From: Tanytarsus gracilentus
Lineage: Eukaryota > Arthropoda > Insecta > Diptera > Chironomidae
DNA: 64,000 nucleotides
Assembly (NCBI GenBank): GCA_038502055.1
Contig: JAXRKN010000039.1
Span: forward strand, 2,604,001-2,668,000
Reading direction: 5' to 3'
A program made the position numbers and the translations under genes. Positions within the stretch are counted from its first letter, which is position 1. Each line of letters starts with the position of its first letter. Shown here piece after piece: positions 11,501 through 25,100 of the stretch. The notes under the pieces are model-generated. The model made no database searches. It saw only the letters and a list, made by a program, of their open reading frames with translations, and was not told where the DNA came from.

Positions 11501-14500
11501 TTATAAATTGAAAATTGCATAAAAATATAATAAAAATAATTCATTCATGCAGAAGGATAAAGAACTCGAAGGCACTAGAGTAATATATAAAAATTGACAA
11601 CATAAAATGATATTAAAAATTTAAATTTAATTTCCTCATCACAGATGAGTGCCATACACCGCATGTATTCTTGCTTCATCATAATTTTTCCTTGTGATGA
11701 AACAATTTTATATGGCTGAAGCATTTCCGGAATATTTCTACTATCGAGGGAAAATGCGAACATTCTAATATGCAGCCTGAAATATTTCTCACACCGAATG
11801 ACCAAAAAAGCTTTTCCAATGAATGTTTTACTGTGTTCCAATTTGTGAAACATGCGCATTGAAAAATGTTTTATAGAAAATTGCTTCAACCTGTGGATCC
11901 TGGATTTTTGTCTACTTGATATGGTAATCATACAAAAATAAAATAACAATACAAAAGTTTTTTTAGTTTGTATGTCAAGATGACTTTTTATTTGTCTTTA
12001 AACTTAAATATTTAATATTCTATTGTATTTTATTTATTTAAATCTTCTCACAACGTTCTCAATTGAACGTAAAATTTTTCAATGTCAGCAATCTTACACA
12101 TTTTGCAAATCTCATGAGTTTTTTAAGACGTTCAATTTCCATTAAAATGTGCGTCATAGCATGACAAATATTTTTCTCAGAATTAAATTTAATTGCTTTC
12201 AAAGTAAATTTTCCAAAAGAAAAAAAAATCCATTGCTTCAAATTGGATTTATGTAATTCCATACTTAATGTAGCTGCTGAAATTATATTAAATTTATTTA
12301 TGCTTTATAAAAGCATCTTAAAGAGCACATGCCTTTCAAAGTGATTTAAGGTAAGAGATTTTTCCAATATGATAAAAAATCATCCTTGTGTTGCCATAAA
12401 CATGTTATTTTTAAATTTGTAAGAATTTGTGCATGATGTGAAGATATTCTTGTAGCATGAAAAGCATAAAAAACCTTGGAAACATGAAAATATTTATTGT
12501 TCTAAATTTTTCCAAGAAATAATTGAGTTTAATTGTTTTTTAAAAAGCTCTTAAGCAAAATATTTTTTAGGAAATTCAATTAATTTTTTCTAACGAATTA
12601 ATGTTGTTTTTGTAATAAAATAACCTCTGTTGCTTTTTAAAATATTTGGTTTAAAAATTAACTAACATAACCTTAATTTATTCCACATTGTGTTCGCCGC
12701 AACATTTTTAGTTTTTAAGTTGGAAAGGTTTTTTAATTAATTATCAAAACTCCAATTCCCAAGTGCTTTTTCCATCGTTCGCTCTCAGTCCTAAGTAAAC
12801 ATTAATTTCAAGGCATGCGAGCAATAAAAAATTTTAAACTTTCCTAATGAAGCACAAAAGGTATGAACACAATCAATATGTGTGTCCTGCAAAACTTTTT
12901 ACTCGCTCATCTGTCGTCGTCTAGAAATGTTGACATGAGCTATATCAAAAGCTCACAAGGGTGTTTGCAACTAAAACCTTTTTATCGTTATGATGGCGAT
13001 GTACATGGAAGGGAGTAAATTGAAAGGTTTATAACTGAAAAGGCTCTTGCGGTAAAATAAATTAATTGAAGCTATGAGGCGAGAGTAACCTTGAGCAGAG
13101 CTTTTGCGTCCGAGAACATTGACATAATTTAATTAATTAACAACGTAATTGAAAGTAAATCAAATGACTTTTTGTCCCTACACAGAGAGAAAAGTTCATT
13201 TATTTTACGACGTTACATTAAAAAAATTATGGAAATTTTCCATTTCATTCTTTTTTTCAAAGGAATCGAGAAGTTAAATCAAGATTTTATTACTTTTTCA
13301 TAGACTCTCAAGGGAAATAATTTATGTGAAACTTTTCAAGCTCGAATATTTAAAATACTTGAAAGTACTTTTTAACACTCTCCAATTTTCCATTCTTTGG
13401 GGAAGTTTACGTATAAAGTTAAACATTGCATCACTGGAATTTAAAAAGAAAACTTTTATGTTTCTTTATCGAGTGAAATTTTCCTTTTGAAATACTTTGA
13501 ATGGAAATTTTGCAGATGTAGAAAATCTTGGCAATTGACTATCAGATGCAGACTCAATTTTTTTATGCAGTTTTAAAGTGGATTTTGCAAAATATTCAAA
13601 TCTTGTTAATGGACTTTAAAATCAGGTTTGCCATTGATGCAAACTGAGAGTAAACCAAAATACAAACCTTAATAATTAAAATATCCTTGCTGAATTTAAC
13701 TAATTTAATATCAAACATGAAGTTTAATTACGATTCGGTTTTGAGTTTTGAATTTTCATGTGCAAAATTAAATTTTTTGTTTGCATTTCAATGTGAAAAC
13801 TATTTTCCTCAGCATTCCAATAACAAATGACTTCTCCAAATGTGGAAATGAGTTTGTGTGCAATTTCTCGTGTGGTTAAATTTAATTTTACTTTAATTGC
13901 TCTCAATTTATGATTATACGAAAGTTGAACTCATTCCAAAGCAAATGAAGTAAAAAATGCAAATGACAACGAGAAAAGTTTTTAGATCGAAAAAGTTCAT
14001 CTTCGTTGCAACAAATATTTTTTACATGCACAAGTTTGAAGAAGTTTGAGTCAGACTAGAAAAATCAAGAAATTTAGCATGCAAGTTTTTATCGGAAACT
14101 TCTTCAAAAGCATCCCCGGGGATCGACATAGAATGCATTATGAAAAAATCTTTGGAATGTAGCAAATTTAATTTAAAAAATTTCTTATTATTTTTCGAGA
14201 TTGAAAAAGTGCAAATCCAGGATTTAAGAATTTAAATGACTTCAATTATCGCCGCCACATTCACTAAAATGCATTTCACATGGTGTATACAATGAATAAC
14301 CTATTTTCACACGTTTTTACATTCATGATTTACTGTTCACAATTTACAGCATTTTTTCCATTAGAATTGTCAACTCGCTTATAAAAAGTGAGAATTTTCA
14401 ATTGCCATATACGACATGGGATAAAAAGTGCTCTATAAAGTCCTTAATCCGCTTATAGAATATGAACATTTATTCTTTATTGCAATTTCCTGCACTATAC

Positions 14501-17500
14501 GCTGATTATTGTCTCGCACTCATGCAAAATTCATTTTGCTGCACTGGGACTTTCGCTTTAGCTCATAAAATGCATTTGAGCAGCAAATTTTATTCAACTT
14601 AAAATCTCGTCGAGAATTGAAATTCAATTTCAAAGTGAGTAACAGAGCGAGCTACAAATCGTTTAATAAAAAATACACTTGGGTGAAAGAATTACCGCAA
14701 TAAATTAAGCTTCGCAGTTGGAAATGAAAAACTTACTGAAGCTTGCGAAAGGATTAAATTTGAACGATTAGTATAGAAAATTATTATTGTAACCTCCATG
14801 ACATTTTTTAAATTGATATTTTTTAAAGACAGACAAGGAGCGTCGCATCATCAAATTCAATTTCCTTTTAATCCTCCACCTGAACCTTGCTCAGTTTTCA
14901 TCGCTTTCAGGTGAAACGGCATCGCAGCTGTATAACTAAAATTCAATTGTACTTTACAATAACCGACGAGAGCTATTTTCTAGCATTCAATTGTCAAGTG
15001 AATACAAGCGATACAAAAAAGAACTTTTCACTCCCTTCAGTAAAAAAAGAATAACAAAATATTCACGCCATAAAGTGATCCATTGAGGGAGCGATAGAGT
15101 AAAAGAGAGAATTGAAAACAGCTTTTCGTGAGTGAAAACTTATATTTTTCCACTTTTTCACACGCCAACAAATTGCGATATGGAACAAAAACTGATGAGA
15201 AATTTTCTTTGCTGTGTGTTGCTCAGTATATAAAGTTGTGAGGAGGAAAAATAATTTTTTTTGATATTCAGTTCTACGCGAAAAATCGGTGAATGAGCAT
15301 GAAAATGCCTGGCCTGCTTATCTTTCTGACATTTTAATTGCAATACATTTTTGTAATTTATTATCAGGCGGAAAAATGATTTTGCGAGTGTGATTTTCTT
15401 ATGTGAAATTGAGACGAAAAGTTTAAAAAAAAGACTTGACAAAATCTATTATGAACCTGATGAAGTGACGAAAGAAGAAGAAAGGCAGCGAAAATTGATG
15501 TTTTGATTATTAAAGTCGTTAATTAATGAAGTGATTTTGATGAAGTGCTGAGTGAGAAAAAAATTCTTAAAGAAGTACATTGAGGTGTGTTTATAGAGCA
15601 TTGAGTGAGATGTTTTTCTTGGAAAGTAAATTTTGCATAATTTATAATTTCTCAAGTTTAAATATTGAGAAGATAATTATGAATATTCCAAGTTGTGATG
15701 ACTTGATAGATTAATTTAAATATCATATTTTGATTTTTAGTGAATGACATTTAAAGTGATTGCAATTTGCGATAATTTATTTTTTGATACAAAACAAATC
15801 GATTCCAAGCTAGAAAACAATTTACAATTTAAATACCAATCGATGTCGATTGAACATTCGTGGAGCTGTTAGACAATGTTTCATGTCGACGGCAACAAAG
15901 TCATTATAAATCAAAAGCGTGTAATTAAAAAAGGAGAAAATAATGTTCAAGTGAAATCAATAAATCAAAAATAATAAAATGGAAATGAATCATTCTCATG
16001 ACAATATCAGTGATGTGGCAATGTAGACACATAAATCATGCAAAAATACATTCGATGTGTTTATTTATTTTAAATGCTTACATAACAGCGTAATGCTAGA
16101 AGTGAGTCAATGATATCCCACGCGTTTACAGTGCGAGAACAAGTGAACATCCGAAACCACGTAAATAAACACATTTTTTTTATAGTAAAAGCATCTAAAA
16201 ATAGACCGGCATGCAAAAAGTCGAGATTAAAAATTCTATGTTTATCGAAAGACCATGACAGTCTATTTTGCTTTCATTTTTTTGATTTATTTTTATACAT
16301 CGCACATTCACAGTGTCACGATGCGTTCACATTTTAATTCTTTGTACAAATCCAATTCAAAAAGTGTCTCGAAAACATGACGATGATGTTGTTGTTGATG
16401 AAAATAAAAAATTATGATGATAAATTTTGTCAATTTTAAATTAATTCCTTAAAAGTATTCAATAATTAAAGCCTTTAATTTTTTAATAATCTTTTATCAA
16501 AAAACAGCGTGACGCAATTAACGAACGACCCCCAAAGAAATTCGCAATTTTTCAAGCCACGAGTCGCAAATGACATGATATGAAAATAAATTTTGCCGCG
16601 TTCTTGAATCTTGAACTTCAAGGGGAGCATTCAAAAATCAAAGTGAAAATTTTCCTTCTCGCGCCACTCATTTGACGTCAACAACCTCGGTCGAGCGTTA
16701 TTATGCACAAAAAAGTTTTTTCAATTTCCGCAAAAAGTGTCAGCACTTGTCACCTTGATGAAAATTATTTGTCTGATAAATTTCGCTGCGTATTTTTTTT
16801 ATCAATTACTGAAATTTATTTTAAAATTTTTAAAAATGTTCCAACCCTTGACTAATTTAATTTTCTCTTTCGAGTTTAAATGGAAATGAAAAATTTTGCA
16901 TACGCGAAAATTTTCTTCATCTCTCGAAACTCTTTTATCATCAACTGAACTTTTTATTCTCCTTTTGATTTACTCTCAGTCTTTCCTAAAGCCGTTTATT
17001 GCTTCTTCTTACGCTTTTATTCCACTGAATGAGTGTAGATTTCTGATCCAGACAGACAGTTAATTTAAATAAATATAAAATGCAATGTGAGGAAAATGCT
17101 GCATATTTTGCAGTGTTCATGCGTCACTGGATATGACATGCGATTGTTTATTGCATTATTTTAGAGCACAAACAAACTATAACTTCCGGCGAGGGTGGCA
17201 CGATGTACATTATAATTTATTAATTGTTTGAGTGGATGTGGTTATAGATTTTAATTAAATTATTGACATGAACTTATCAAGATGGTCAAGCACAAATTCT
17301 AGATAGATCTACAATTCGCTTGGCACAGCCCACACTGTGAGTGAAAGTAGGAAATTAAACTTGCATAAGCTTGTAATTGAACGATGGTGTGCTAAAAAGT
17401 AGGTCAAAGTAGAAGATGGTGATAAATAAACAAAGGTGCAATAAATCTTTTTCGTGTAGAAATGAAATTTTAAATAAGAAAAGAAAATCAATGCAAGGAC

Positions 17501-18144
17501 ACTTCAGTTTTTATAAATAATTTCTGTATTTATCAACAGCGAATTTCTTTAATGCACACCCTTGAAATCTTGCGATTGAATCAACAGAAAGAATTTTAAA
17601 AATGAAAATGGGCAATTTTGAAAATTTATTGAGCCAGATAAATGGGAAATGCTTGATTTTGAGAATACTACAACAATGTTTATTGTGATGAATGAGAAGA
17701 TTTTGTTGATGTTGTTTTTAAAAAAGTAAAAAAATGAAAATAGATTTATGACCGAGATCGCAAAGTCATCAAATATCAAAACCTTTTTTTTGCGTCTCAC
17801 GTTTTGAGAAAAAATTTTGGAAGAAATTTTGTAATTTTTTGATTTGCTATGAACAGTTTGAAAAAATTATTAGAAGATAATAAATTTTATTAAAACTCGA
17901 AATTAAAATTCATTCTTAAAAAAAATCATAAAAAAATTTAAATTTCAATATCTTGAACATTTTGCATGCAAAGTCAATAACCTTACAACATTGAGGAAGC
18001 AAAAATATTTAAGAATCTGAATCAAAAATTCCGGGAAGGGAAAAAAATTAAATAATTTTATGATTTTTATGCATACAAATTTCGTTCAATTTCATCGGAA
18101 TTTGCCATCCATGACAAAAATATTTTTATTTTTTTTCTCACCCC
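8600..18144. other. gene-poor intergenic DNA
   Basis: About 9.5 kb with no supported gene. The longest open frame (minus, 11575-11949) has no recognisable domain and an AT-driven composition. Distal regulatory DNA or an upstream untranslated exon of the ankyrin gene could lie here, but I cannot point to one. Confidence 0.5.
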
Positions 18145-18172
18145 TACCCTTGTGGCACAGAAAAGGAAAAAT
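18145..18172 (+). repeat. left terminal inverted repeat
   Basis: Reads TACCCTTGTGGCACAG and onward. Matches the reverse complement of 19158-19185 at 27 of 28 positions. Confidence 0.8.
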
Positions 18173-19157
18173 AAAGGAATTTTGATGGAACTTGCATGGA
18201 ATCTTTCGGAACTTGCATGGAAAAAAATAACTTGACGGAAATTTGAAGGAATTTAATGGAACTTGAGGATTTCAATGGATTTCTGCGACACTTTACCGGA
18301 ATTGAGGAATTTGATGAAAAAAATTTTTTTAATTTTGGAATTTAAGTTGAATTTATTTTTATTATTGGAAATTAAATTTTTTTTTTTTTTTTTTTTTTTT
18401 TGGAATTTGATATTTTTAAATCGTAATTGTTAGAAGTTGTGGATTTTAGGTTTTTTTCCATCAAAATTTCTTGTTTCGGTTATTTCCATCAATTCCTTCT
18501 TGTTTTTATCTTTCGTCTTCCTTTGGTTGTGGTTACGTTATTCCTTAATTCGTCATTCTTGCGTGTTCATTTTTTCTTCCTTTAATTCAAGTATTTTTTG
18601 ATTCGTGTTTCTTATTTAAATTATATTTTTTTCGTGGAATGTGGGGTGTAAGTCCTCTCATCCTGGAAAAGTGAGTAAAAAATAAATATCAGTTTGCTGT
18701 GCTGCTCTTTTTTGGCCCGGTAGTGGTGGGCCGGCTCGACCAAAAATTTATTTTTTTTGGTTTTGTTTTTTTCCATTGGATTCCTTGTTTCTCGGTTTCC
18801 TCGGATTTCCTGATTCCTCGAAATGTGTGGTCCGTAAAATTTTGCATCCATCGGATTTGTGTCCTGTCCGCGGACTATCAATTCCGTTTCTTCGTTCGGG
18901 TTCCTTGATATTTTTTCTTTGGTCCCGTTCCGCGGAATCTATCAAATTCCGTGGTTCATGGTTTATGGTTCCCGGTTCTTAGGAATCCATGGTTCAATGG
19001 ATTCTCGGTTCTTTTTCGTTCCTTTTTTCCATTAAATTCTGTACGTAAATATTTCTACTTTTTTCATTTCGTGGAAATTTGTGGAGAATTGTACTTTTGC
19101 CCCTTTTTCCGCGGATTTTTCCGTCAAGTTCCACCAAAATTCCAGTAAAGTTCCTAC

Positions 19158-19185
19158 ATTTTTCCTTTTCTGTGCTACAAGGGTA
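19158..19185 (-). repeat. right terminal inverted repeat
   Basis: On the minus strand reads TACCCTTGTAGCACAG and onward, pairing with 18145-18172. Confidence 0.8.
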
Positions 19186-22168
19186 TAATCAAAAAAAAAT
19201 GAGTGAAAAGCATTTTTTTGAGTTCAAGGCGTGCAATCAACTTGAGTGTTGGCGGTAGTTCTGAAATAACAAAATTAATATAACATTCCATAGCAATTGA
19301 CGCGAACTTCATGCTTCCCCCCACTTTCACTAAGCTATTTTATTTTATTCTAATGCCGCGACAAACGAAATATTTTATTTCGCGCTCTTTTTATTGCCGA
19401 ACTCATCAAAATGGAATTTTTTGTCTATTTGCAAGTGAAAAATTTCGTAAGTGAGTGTAAACATTCACAGTTATGGGTCTATCAATACGATGATGGCATA
19501 ATAGTGGTGGCATTTTATTCACGACGCTGACGGTGCCATGCAGTGCCACCATCTGACGCAGATAATATTTGAGTCGAGAAGTGAGAGAGCATAAGTGGAA
19601 AAATGAAGAGGGAAAATAATTTTCCAGGGCACTTTTCCAAAAAATTTGTGATTTTCCTTGTGGGAAATTTTTATTTTTAGATATTCAAATGATTTTTTCG
19701 TACCAAAAATTTAAAACTGATTTTCACTCAGATTTTTCCACAAGGGAAAATAGGAAAGAATTTTGCTTTTATTTTCTAACCATTCGATTTTGTTTATTAG
19801 TCGATTATTGCAAATATTTCGATATTGTCGTCTTTTTTACCGTGTGAAGGACTTCATAAAATTTTCGTGCAACCAGTAAGTGTTTTTACGTTTTCACCCT
19901 CCATAAAAGCAGAAACAAAAAAAAGAGGACATTCGCATCATGGTTATTTCTGTTCACACGTGTAATTATGTGCGGTATAAATTAATGCAAGTCACATAAT
20001 TAGATTTTCCCTTTCACGCGTACAGCATCATCGCACATATGGTTAATGTCGTTCGAAGGAAAACCTCACTAAGCTGAGCATAATTTTGTCATTTAGTGAA
20101 TAAACAGCATTAGTTAGAATTGTGCCAATTATGTAGTGATGTGCGGTTACCAACCGACAGCATATGTATGTAGTTAGGATTGTAATATCCATCATGACGT
20201 TTTAAGCTTAACGTTATCGTTCTAAATTATCTGCACATACACGCGACATATGTTGTGACGCTAATATTCATAAATAATTTAAAGATTGAGAAAATTTTCC
20301 ACAAATACACACACGGCAAATGACAGTCGTAATTTAACTGTTGCTCAGGGTTATAAAAACATTTATTTTTTGCTCGTGAGAAAATTTACAGCATCGCATA
20401 AAAAATCGAGTGTAAAATTAACACGTTTCGCACACACATTTTCTTGGCAGAATTTCATGATGCCAAAAAGCACAAAGCCAGTATAACGAGCGGTGGTCAC
20501 ACAAAAATATTTGTCCCACAAAATTAAATTTAAATTTAAATGAAAAGAAAATGAAGACGTTAATGAGGATTGTGGCAAAAAATGAGGAAATTTTGTTGAG
20601 AATATTTTTAAAAACATTCTTAATTTTTTTATAAAATTTTAATTGATTGATTAATTTTAAATTATTGATTTAAAAAATTGCTCACTCACTTTTCCATCAA
20701 TATAAAAATATTCATATTCTTCCCAAAGCACCCGGATAACTTTCTCTCTTCGTTTCGTTATTAATAGCTTGGAAATATAAAAAAGGTGTATTGATTTCAC
20801 AGAAAAATATTTTTGAACCGATATGATAGACAGTGGCAAGTGTTCATACATACACAGAAAAATCCATGATATTGCTATTTTTGCTGAAAATATACAATTT
20901 CACATTCATGTCAATTTGATGCACAGAGATAAATTTCATCATTGAAACTTTTTGCGGAATTGAATAAATTGAGCAACAAATTATTGATTTTGTGCTTTCA
21001 GTTGAACGAAATTCGGTGTAATTTAATATGAAGTCAATTGAGGAAATAATGGTAGCAACTTATTAATAAAAATAATATTTTTGAAATAAGAAATTTAATT
21101 AAATTCAAATTATTTTTAAACTTTTCCCTCACACATTGAAGAAAAATTATCGATAAATGTCATCCTCGACAGCACAACTTCGGATCCCTTTTATCTTTTC
21201 TACGTCTGCAAAATTGAATTTACGGATACAAAAAGAAGGTTTCAACCGATCCATTTGAGCTTATATTGAGTTATGTTATCAGTTGGTAGAAACAATATGT
21301 GAAGCTTTATAGACAGGCGAGAGGGTGTAAAAAGTTTTACCCTTGATTGCATTCACTAACCTACTTTCAAACTCTCAATTTTTGCTAATCATCCACATAG
21401 AAGGCATTAGAATGGAAATGCGGGCGTTGAAAGTCCTAGTTCAACAAAGTGAAAGTGTTTCGAAAAATTAAATGCAATTTTTTATGCCTATGCGAGCGAA
21501 CTTTTTGAATTTTCATTGCGCTGAGTCACGAAAAAAAACTTTTTCTTTTTGCATTTTTCTCTTGGTAAACTTTGAGAGACGACGAGGTATAAAATGAAGA
21601 ACAACAACTTGTTGATTTGTTGACATAAGCGCGCGACGACATGGAAAAGATTCTTATCGTCGTCGTGGGTAGAGACGCAAGCTGTGATGTCGCACTCTAA
21701 TGACCTTGGCGAGTGAAATTAAATTTAATGGGACGAAAAATAAAAAATTTTCCCAAGAGAGTGCACATAGGCCAAAAAAATTTGAATTTGTGAAAAATTT
21801 AAATTTATATTTTGAGGCATTAAAAGACAAGAGCATGAAAATTATCAATAAATTAAATCACAATGAAAATTTTGTTACACTCTTTCGGGTCTTTTCATAA
21901 ATGTACAAACTTTCTATCGACACTTCCTTAATTGAGTCCAATAGCTGTAATTAAACCCTAGAAATAGAAATTCAAAACACTCGATACTTTCCATTTTATT
22001 CACCTGCATGCCCAACATCATCGTCATCATCATCATCATCATTTAAAAGCTTTCAGTTCTTCCCTTTGATCATTCAATTTACTTCAATTATCAGGAAATT
22101 CCTATTCTCTCTCTTCAATATCTAATTTCAGAGTGAAGTTTCTCTAATTGAAATCTAATTTGAAAAGC
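19186..22168. other. upstream region and 5' leader of the ankyrin gene
   Basis: AT-rich, with no open frame worth calling. A good splice acceptor (TCTAATTTCAG, ending 22131) precedes the ankyrin gene's start codon by 37 nt, so at least one untranslated exon should lie upstream. A CATCATCAT run lies near 22017-22042. Confidence 0.45.
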
Positions 22169-25100
22169 ATGAGCAGTTCAACCGTGGCATCACCTCCGCC
22201 GCCTTTGGCAATGGAGAAAAATTCACGTCGTGTGAGATTTTCGCTACCTGAGGCAAAACTGACATTGCACAATGATAAAAGAGCTGTCCATGGCACTTCG
22301 ATGTATGTCAATGGAACGCTCATAAATGTCACCTCCACAATTCATTCAACCACCGATACAAAGGCGAGTACAAAAAATGAAGGTGGCGTTTTTAAATCGA
22401 GCCTCAAGACATCAACGGCAACGCCCGGCACTAATGGCATTCCCAAAGAATCTTCACAGTACAAAGTTACATTCAACGTTTCCAAACCAGCATCATCATC
22501 ATCATCATCGCCTCCGTCAAATGTGATGAGCAAAGAGCCACGGCACTCACTTCCCACATCAACGACACAAAGCAATACCACGGCAATGATGATTGGAAGA
22601 AGGCGAATGAGTAAATCATCAAATGGCCGACATAGTGGCATAAACACTTTACCCATAATTGGACGAAAATCTTCAAGTGCTGAGGACATTGATGAAAGAG
22701 AACGTGAAATTGAACAAGTTTTGCCTATAACGAATCTCAATAAATACAAGTCGAGCGATGATTTGAGAGATCTAAGTAATTTTAGAATGGTTAACAACAC
22801 AAAGGGCAACGTGCTTCGTCTTCCCGAGGCGATGCCATATCATAAAACTTTAAAGCACTCAACAATGGCTTCAAATGTACTCAGAGTTCCTGATCTTAGT
22901 GAAAGTATGATTGAACGTTTTTTATTTTTTCATATTCTCAATTCTCGATTCCAGCGCAACCTAGCTGTGAGACGAATAGAAAATTCAAAACCAATGACGG
23001 TGATACATCGAGCTGTGATAATGTACAAGCTGAAAATCAAAATATGGATGAGTTCTTCGAATTTGTTGAAAAGTGGAGAACAAATCGCCTCGCAAATAAC
23101 AAAAAGATTGAGGATATTTTTAGGAACTCGTCATGTGAGTAGTTGCTGAGCGTTGATAAGACATGCGAGACGTGATTGAGGGTCAAATTTGTGAGACGGA
23201 TGTTGAAAGTTATTTTGAGTGAAATATAAAAATAATTTTGCACATATTTATATTGCGATTATTGAAATTTTATTGAATTTAAAAGTGTTAAATTTTATAA
23301 AAATTTTAAGGAAATTAAAAATAACACGAGTGTCTAACCCTTGCAGTTTAAAAAAGAACTTTTAAATAAATTTCTTTGTGAATATTTTTGAAATATTTTT
23401 CCATCAAATTTCTCCTCAGAACTGCTCAGTTCAAGTTGATACCTAACATCCTCACCACCCCTCCATCATTCTCTCGATGTCAAGCACGCTTCGCTCTCTT
23501 TCAGACTCAACGTACATTGAAAATGTGCAACTCGTGTGCTCAAAGAGAGTGAATACACGAAGCTCTTGTCGGCACTTTTTCCTACTGTTTATGTTACACT
23601 ACACAATATTATACATTTTTCCTCTTTCACATTTTCAGTTCAATCGCGATGCTCATTCAAAAATTCGGAGTCGAAAAGGTTAGTTGCTTAGTAGATGAGA
23701 TCGTGAGTAGTGAACATATTGAAAGTAAAGAGAAGAGGCTTCCGAGAGTGTGGAACATTTTTCCTACAGACGAGTTTAAATTTTAGTATGTTGTGTGCGT
23801 TCTCGCAGAATGGAATAGTCACTTAAAAATAATAGAAAAAGGAGAAACTTTCTTAGTGTGTTTGATGAATAAGAAGAAAAATTGAAGATATATTAAATAA
23901 AAACAGACCGCAATAATTTTTTTCTCCTCTCGAAGTGAATTTTCTTTTCAATTTTTAGCCGAAATAAGTTGTCTTAAAAAATTATTAAATCCGTGCATAC
24001 ATGTGTAAATGTGATTGACTGGTACGAAACGAAGAAAGAAATTTTAAGAATATTGACGTAGTTTCAAAGTGACGTGAATACTCAATTGGTGCCTAATTGA
24101 TTCGCCGGATATACAACGATAAAAAGAAAGAGAGTAAAAGGTATGAGCTGAAGTTTTAATTAAGAGCCATTGATCGAATTCGAGTGTGGTTGTGTGTGCA
24201 CCCACATTACATTACATTGCATGCGGAATTGACGTTTGTCTAAAAATAAAGTAACCGCGCGCGCAAATTTTCGTCCATAAACCAGTCGAAAGTAATGCGA
24301 GAAAGAAAATTCTATTTATGCGTAGAAAAATGGACTCACTTGGCACACGAAATCGATTTGGATTTTCGCCTGTGTTGATGGGATGAAAGAATATTTTTTC
24401 CTCTTTGATTTTTCGTTGATTGATTTGGATTGAGGTGAAAATGGCTCGGAGAGTAAATTTTTTATATTACGAGGCAGTTGGGAAATTAGGACACGATATG
24501 AGACATCTCAAACACAAAATTATAACCTACCTAATTAAAAAATTCAAATTTCTCAAAATTTCTTTAGAAAACGAAAATTAATTTATAGATTTTCAGAAGT
24601 TTGAAACTTTCCGGATGCTAAAAAATCGGACGTACGCGAAATAAAATAAATTAAGAGATTTCTTTGAAAAAAGTATTCTAGTCACAGCATGAGTGCGATA
24701 GAAAGCAGGCAAACAATGCGAGAGAATTTTCCTCAAAACAACAAAACATTTATCAGATATTTTTTTCTCTCTTTAAAGTAAAAATAGCTTCTATTTGAAT
24801 CTGACTGATCTTTGCTCTCCCGATGATCGAGATTAATCGGTGAATTTACTGGCTTTGCTTAATTACGTAAATAAAGCTCTGCAGTGTAGATTGAAGGGAA
24901 TTTTCGTAAATAGTTACAGATCGCTGAAATGTGCACATGCTACTGCCTGTATTAAAAATTATTCTATCGAAATGACTAAACAAAAACAACCGAAAAAACT
25001 TTTTCTCACTTCTCTCGAGGTACTTTCTAATGAAAAAAAATCTAGACAAATTATGTCAAGCAGGGAAATTTCAAAGCGACATTTTGTAAAATTAGAAAAT

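Larger units (their letters stand above)
18145..19185. mobile_element. inverted-repeat element, mariner-type MITE or foldback-like
   Basis: A 1.04-kb unit whose ends are 28-bp inverted repeats differing at one base (18145-18172 and 19158-19185, starting TACCCTTGT). TA stands at both outer ends, compatible with a TA target duplication. The arms continue with degenerate GGAACTTGCATGGAA/GGAATTT sub-repeats on the left and the complementary TTCC-rich text on the right. The interior holds 25 T in a row (18377-18401) and a stretch richer in G+C (about 18710-18960) than its surroundings. No transposase is visible, so it is non-autonomous. Confidence 0.75.

Noticed and set aside
11575..11949. 124-codon minus-strand open frame
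   Set aside because: Begins at TTG, has no recognisable domain, and its composition follows the AT-rich background. A nearby minus frame at 12059-12262 could not be joined to it with confidence.
13724..13906. 60-codon minus-strand frame with fairly balanced composition
   Set aside because: Too short, no acceptor or donor partner and no family resemblance.
18621..19148. Overlapping frames on both strands in the second element
   Set aside because: They come from GGAA/TTCC sub-repeats; no transposase motif.
22342..22809. 155-codon minus-strand frame over the ankyrin gene's first exon
   Set aside because: Shadow of the Ser-rich plus-strand exon; antisense of TCA/ATC repeats gives Asp and Leu runs.
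22917..23149. Reading straight through 22917 to a stop at 23149 as the end of a separate short protein
   Set aside because: Splicing to the acceptor at 22954 gives a better coding frame, a consensus donor at 23135 and exact phase with the downstream micro-exon.
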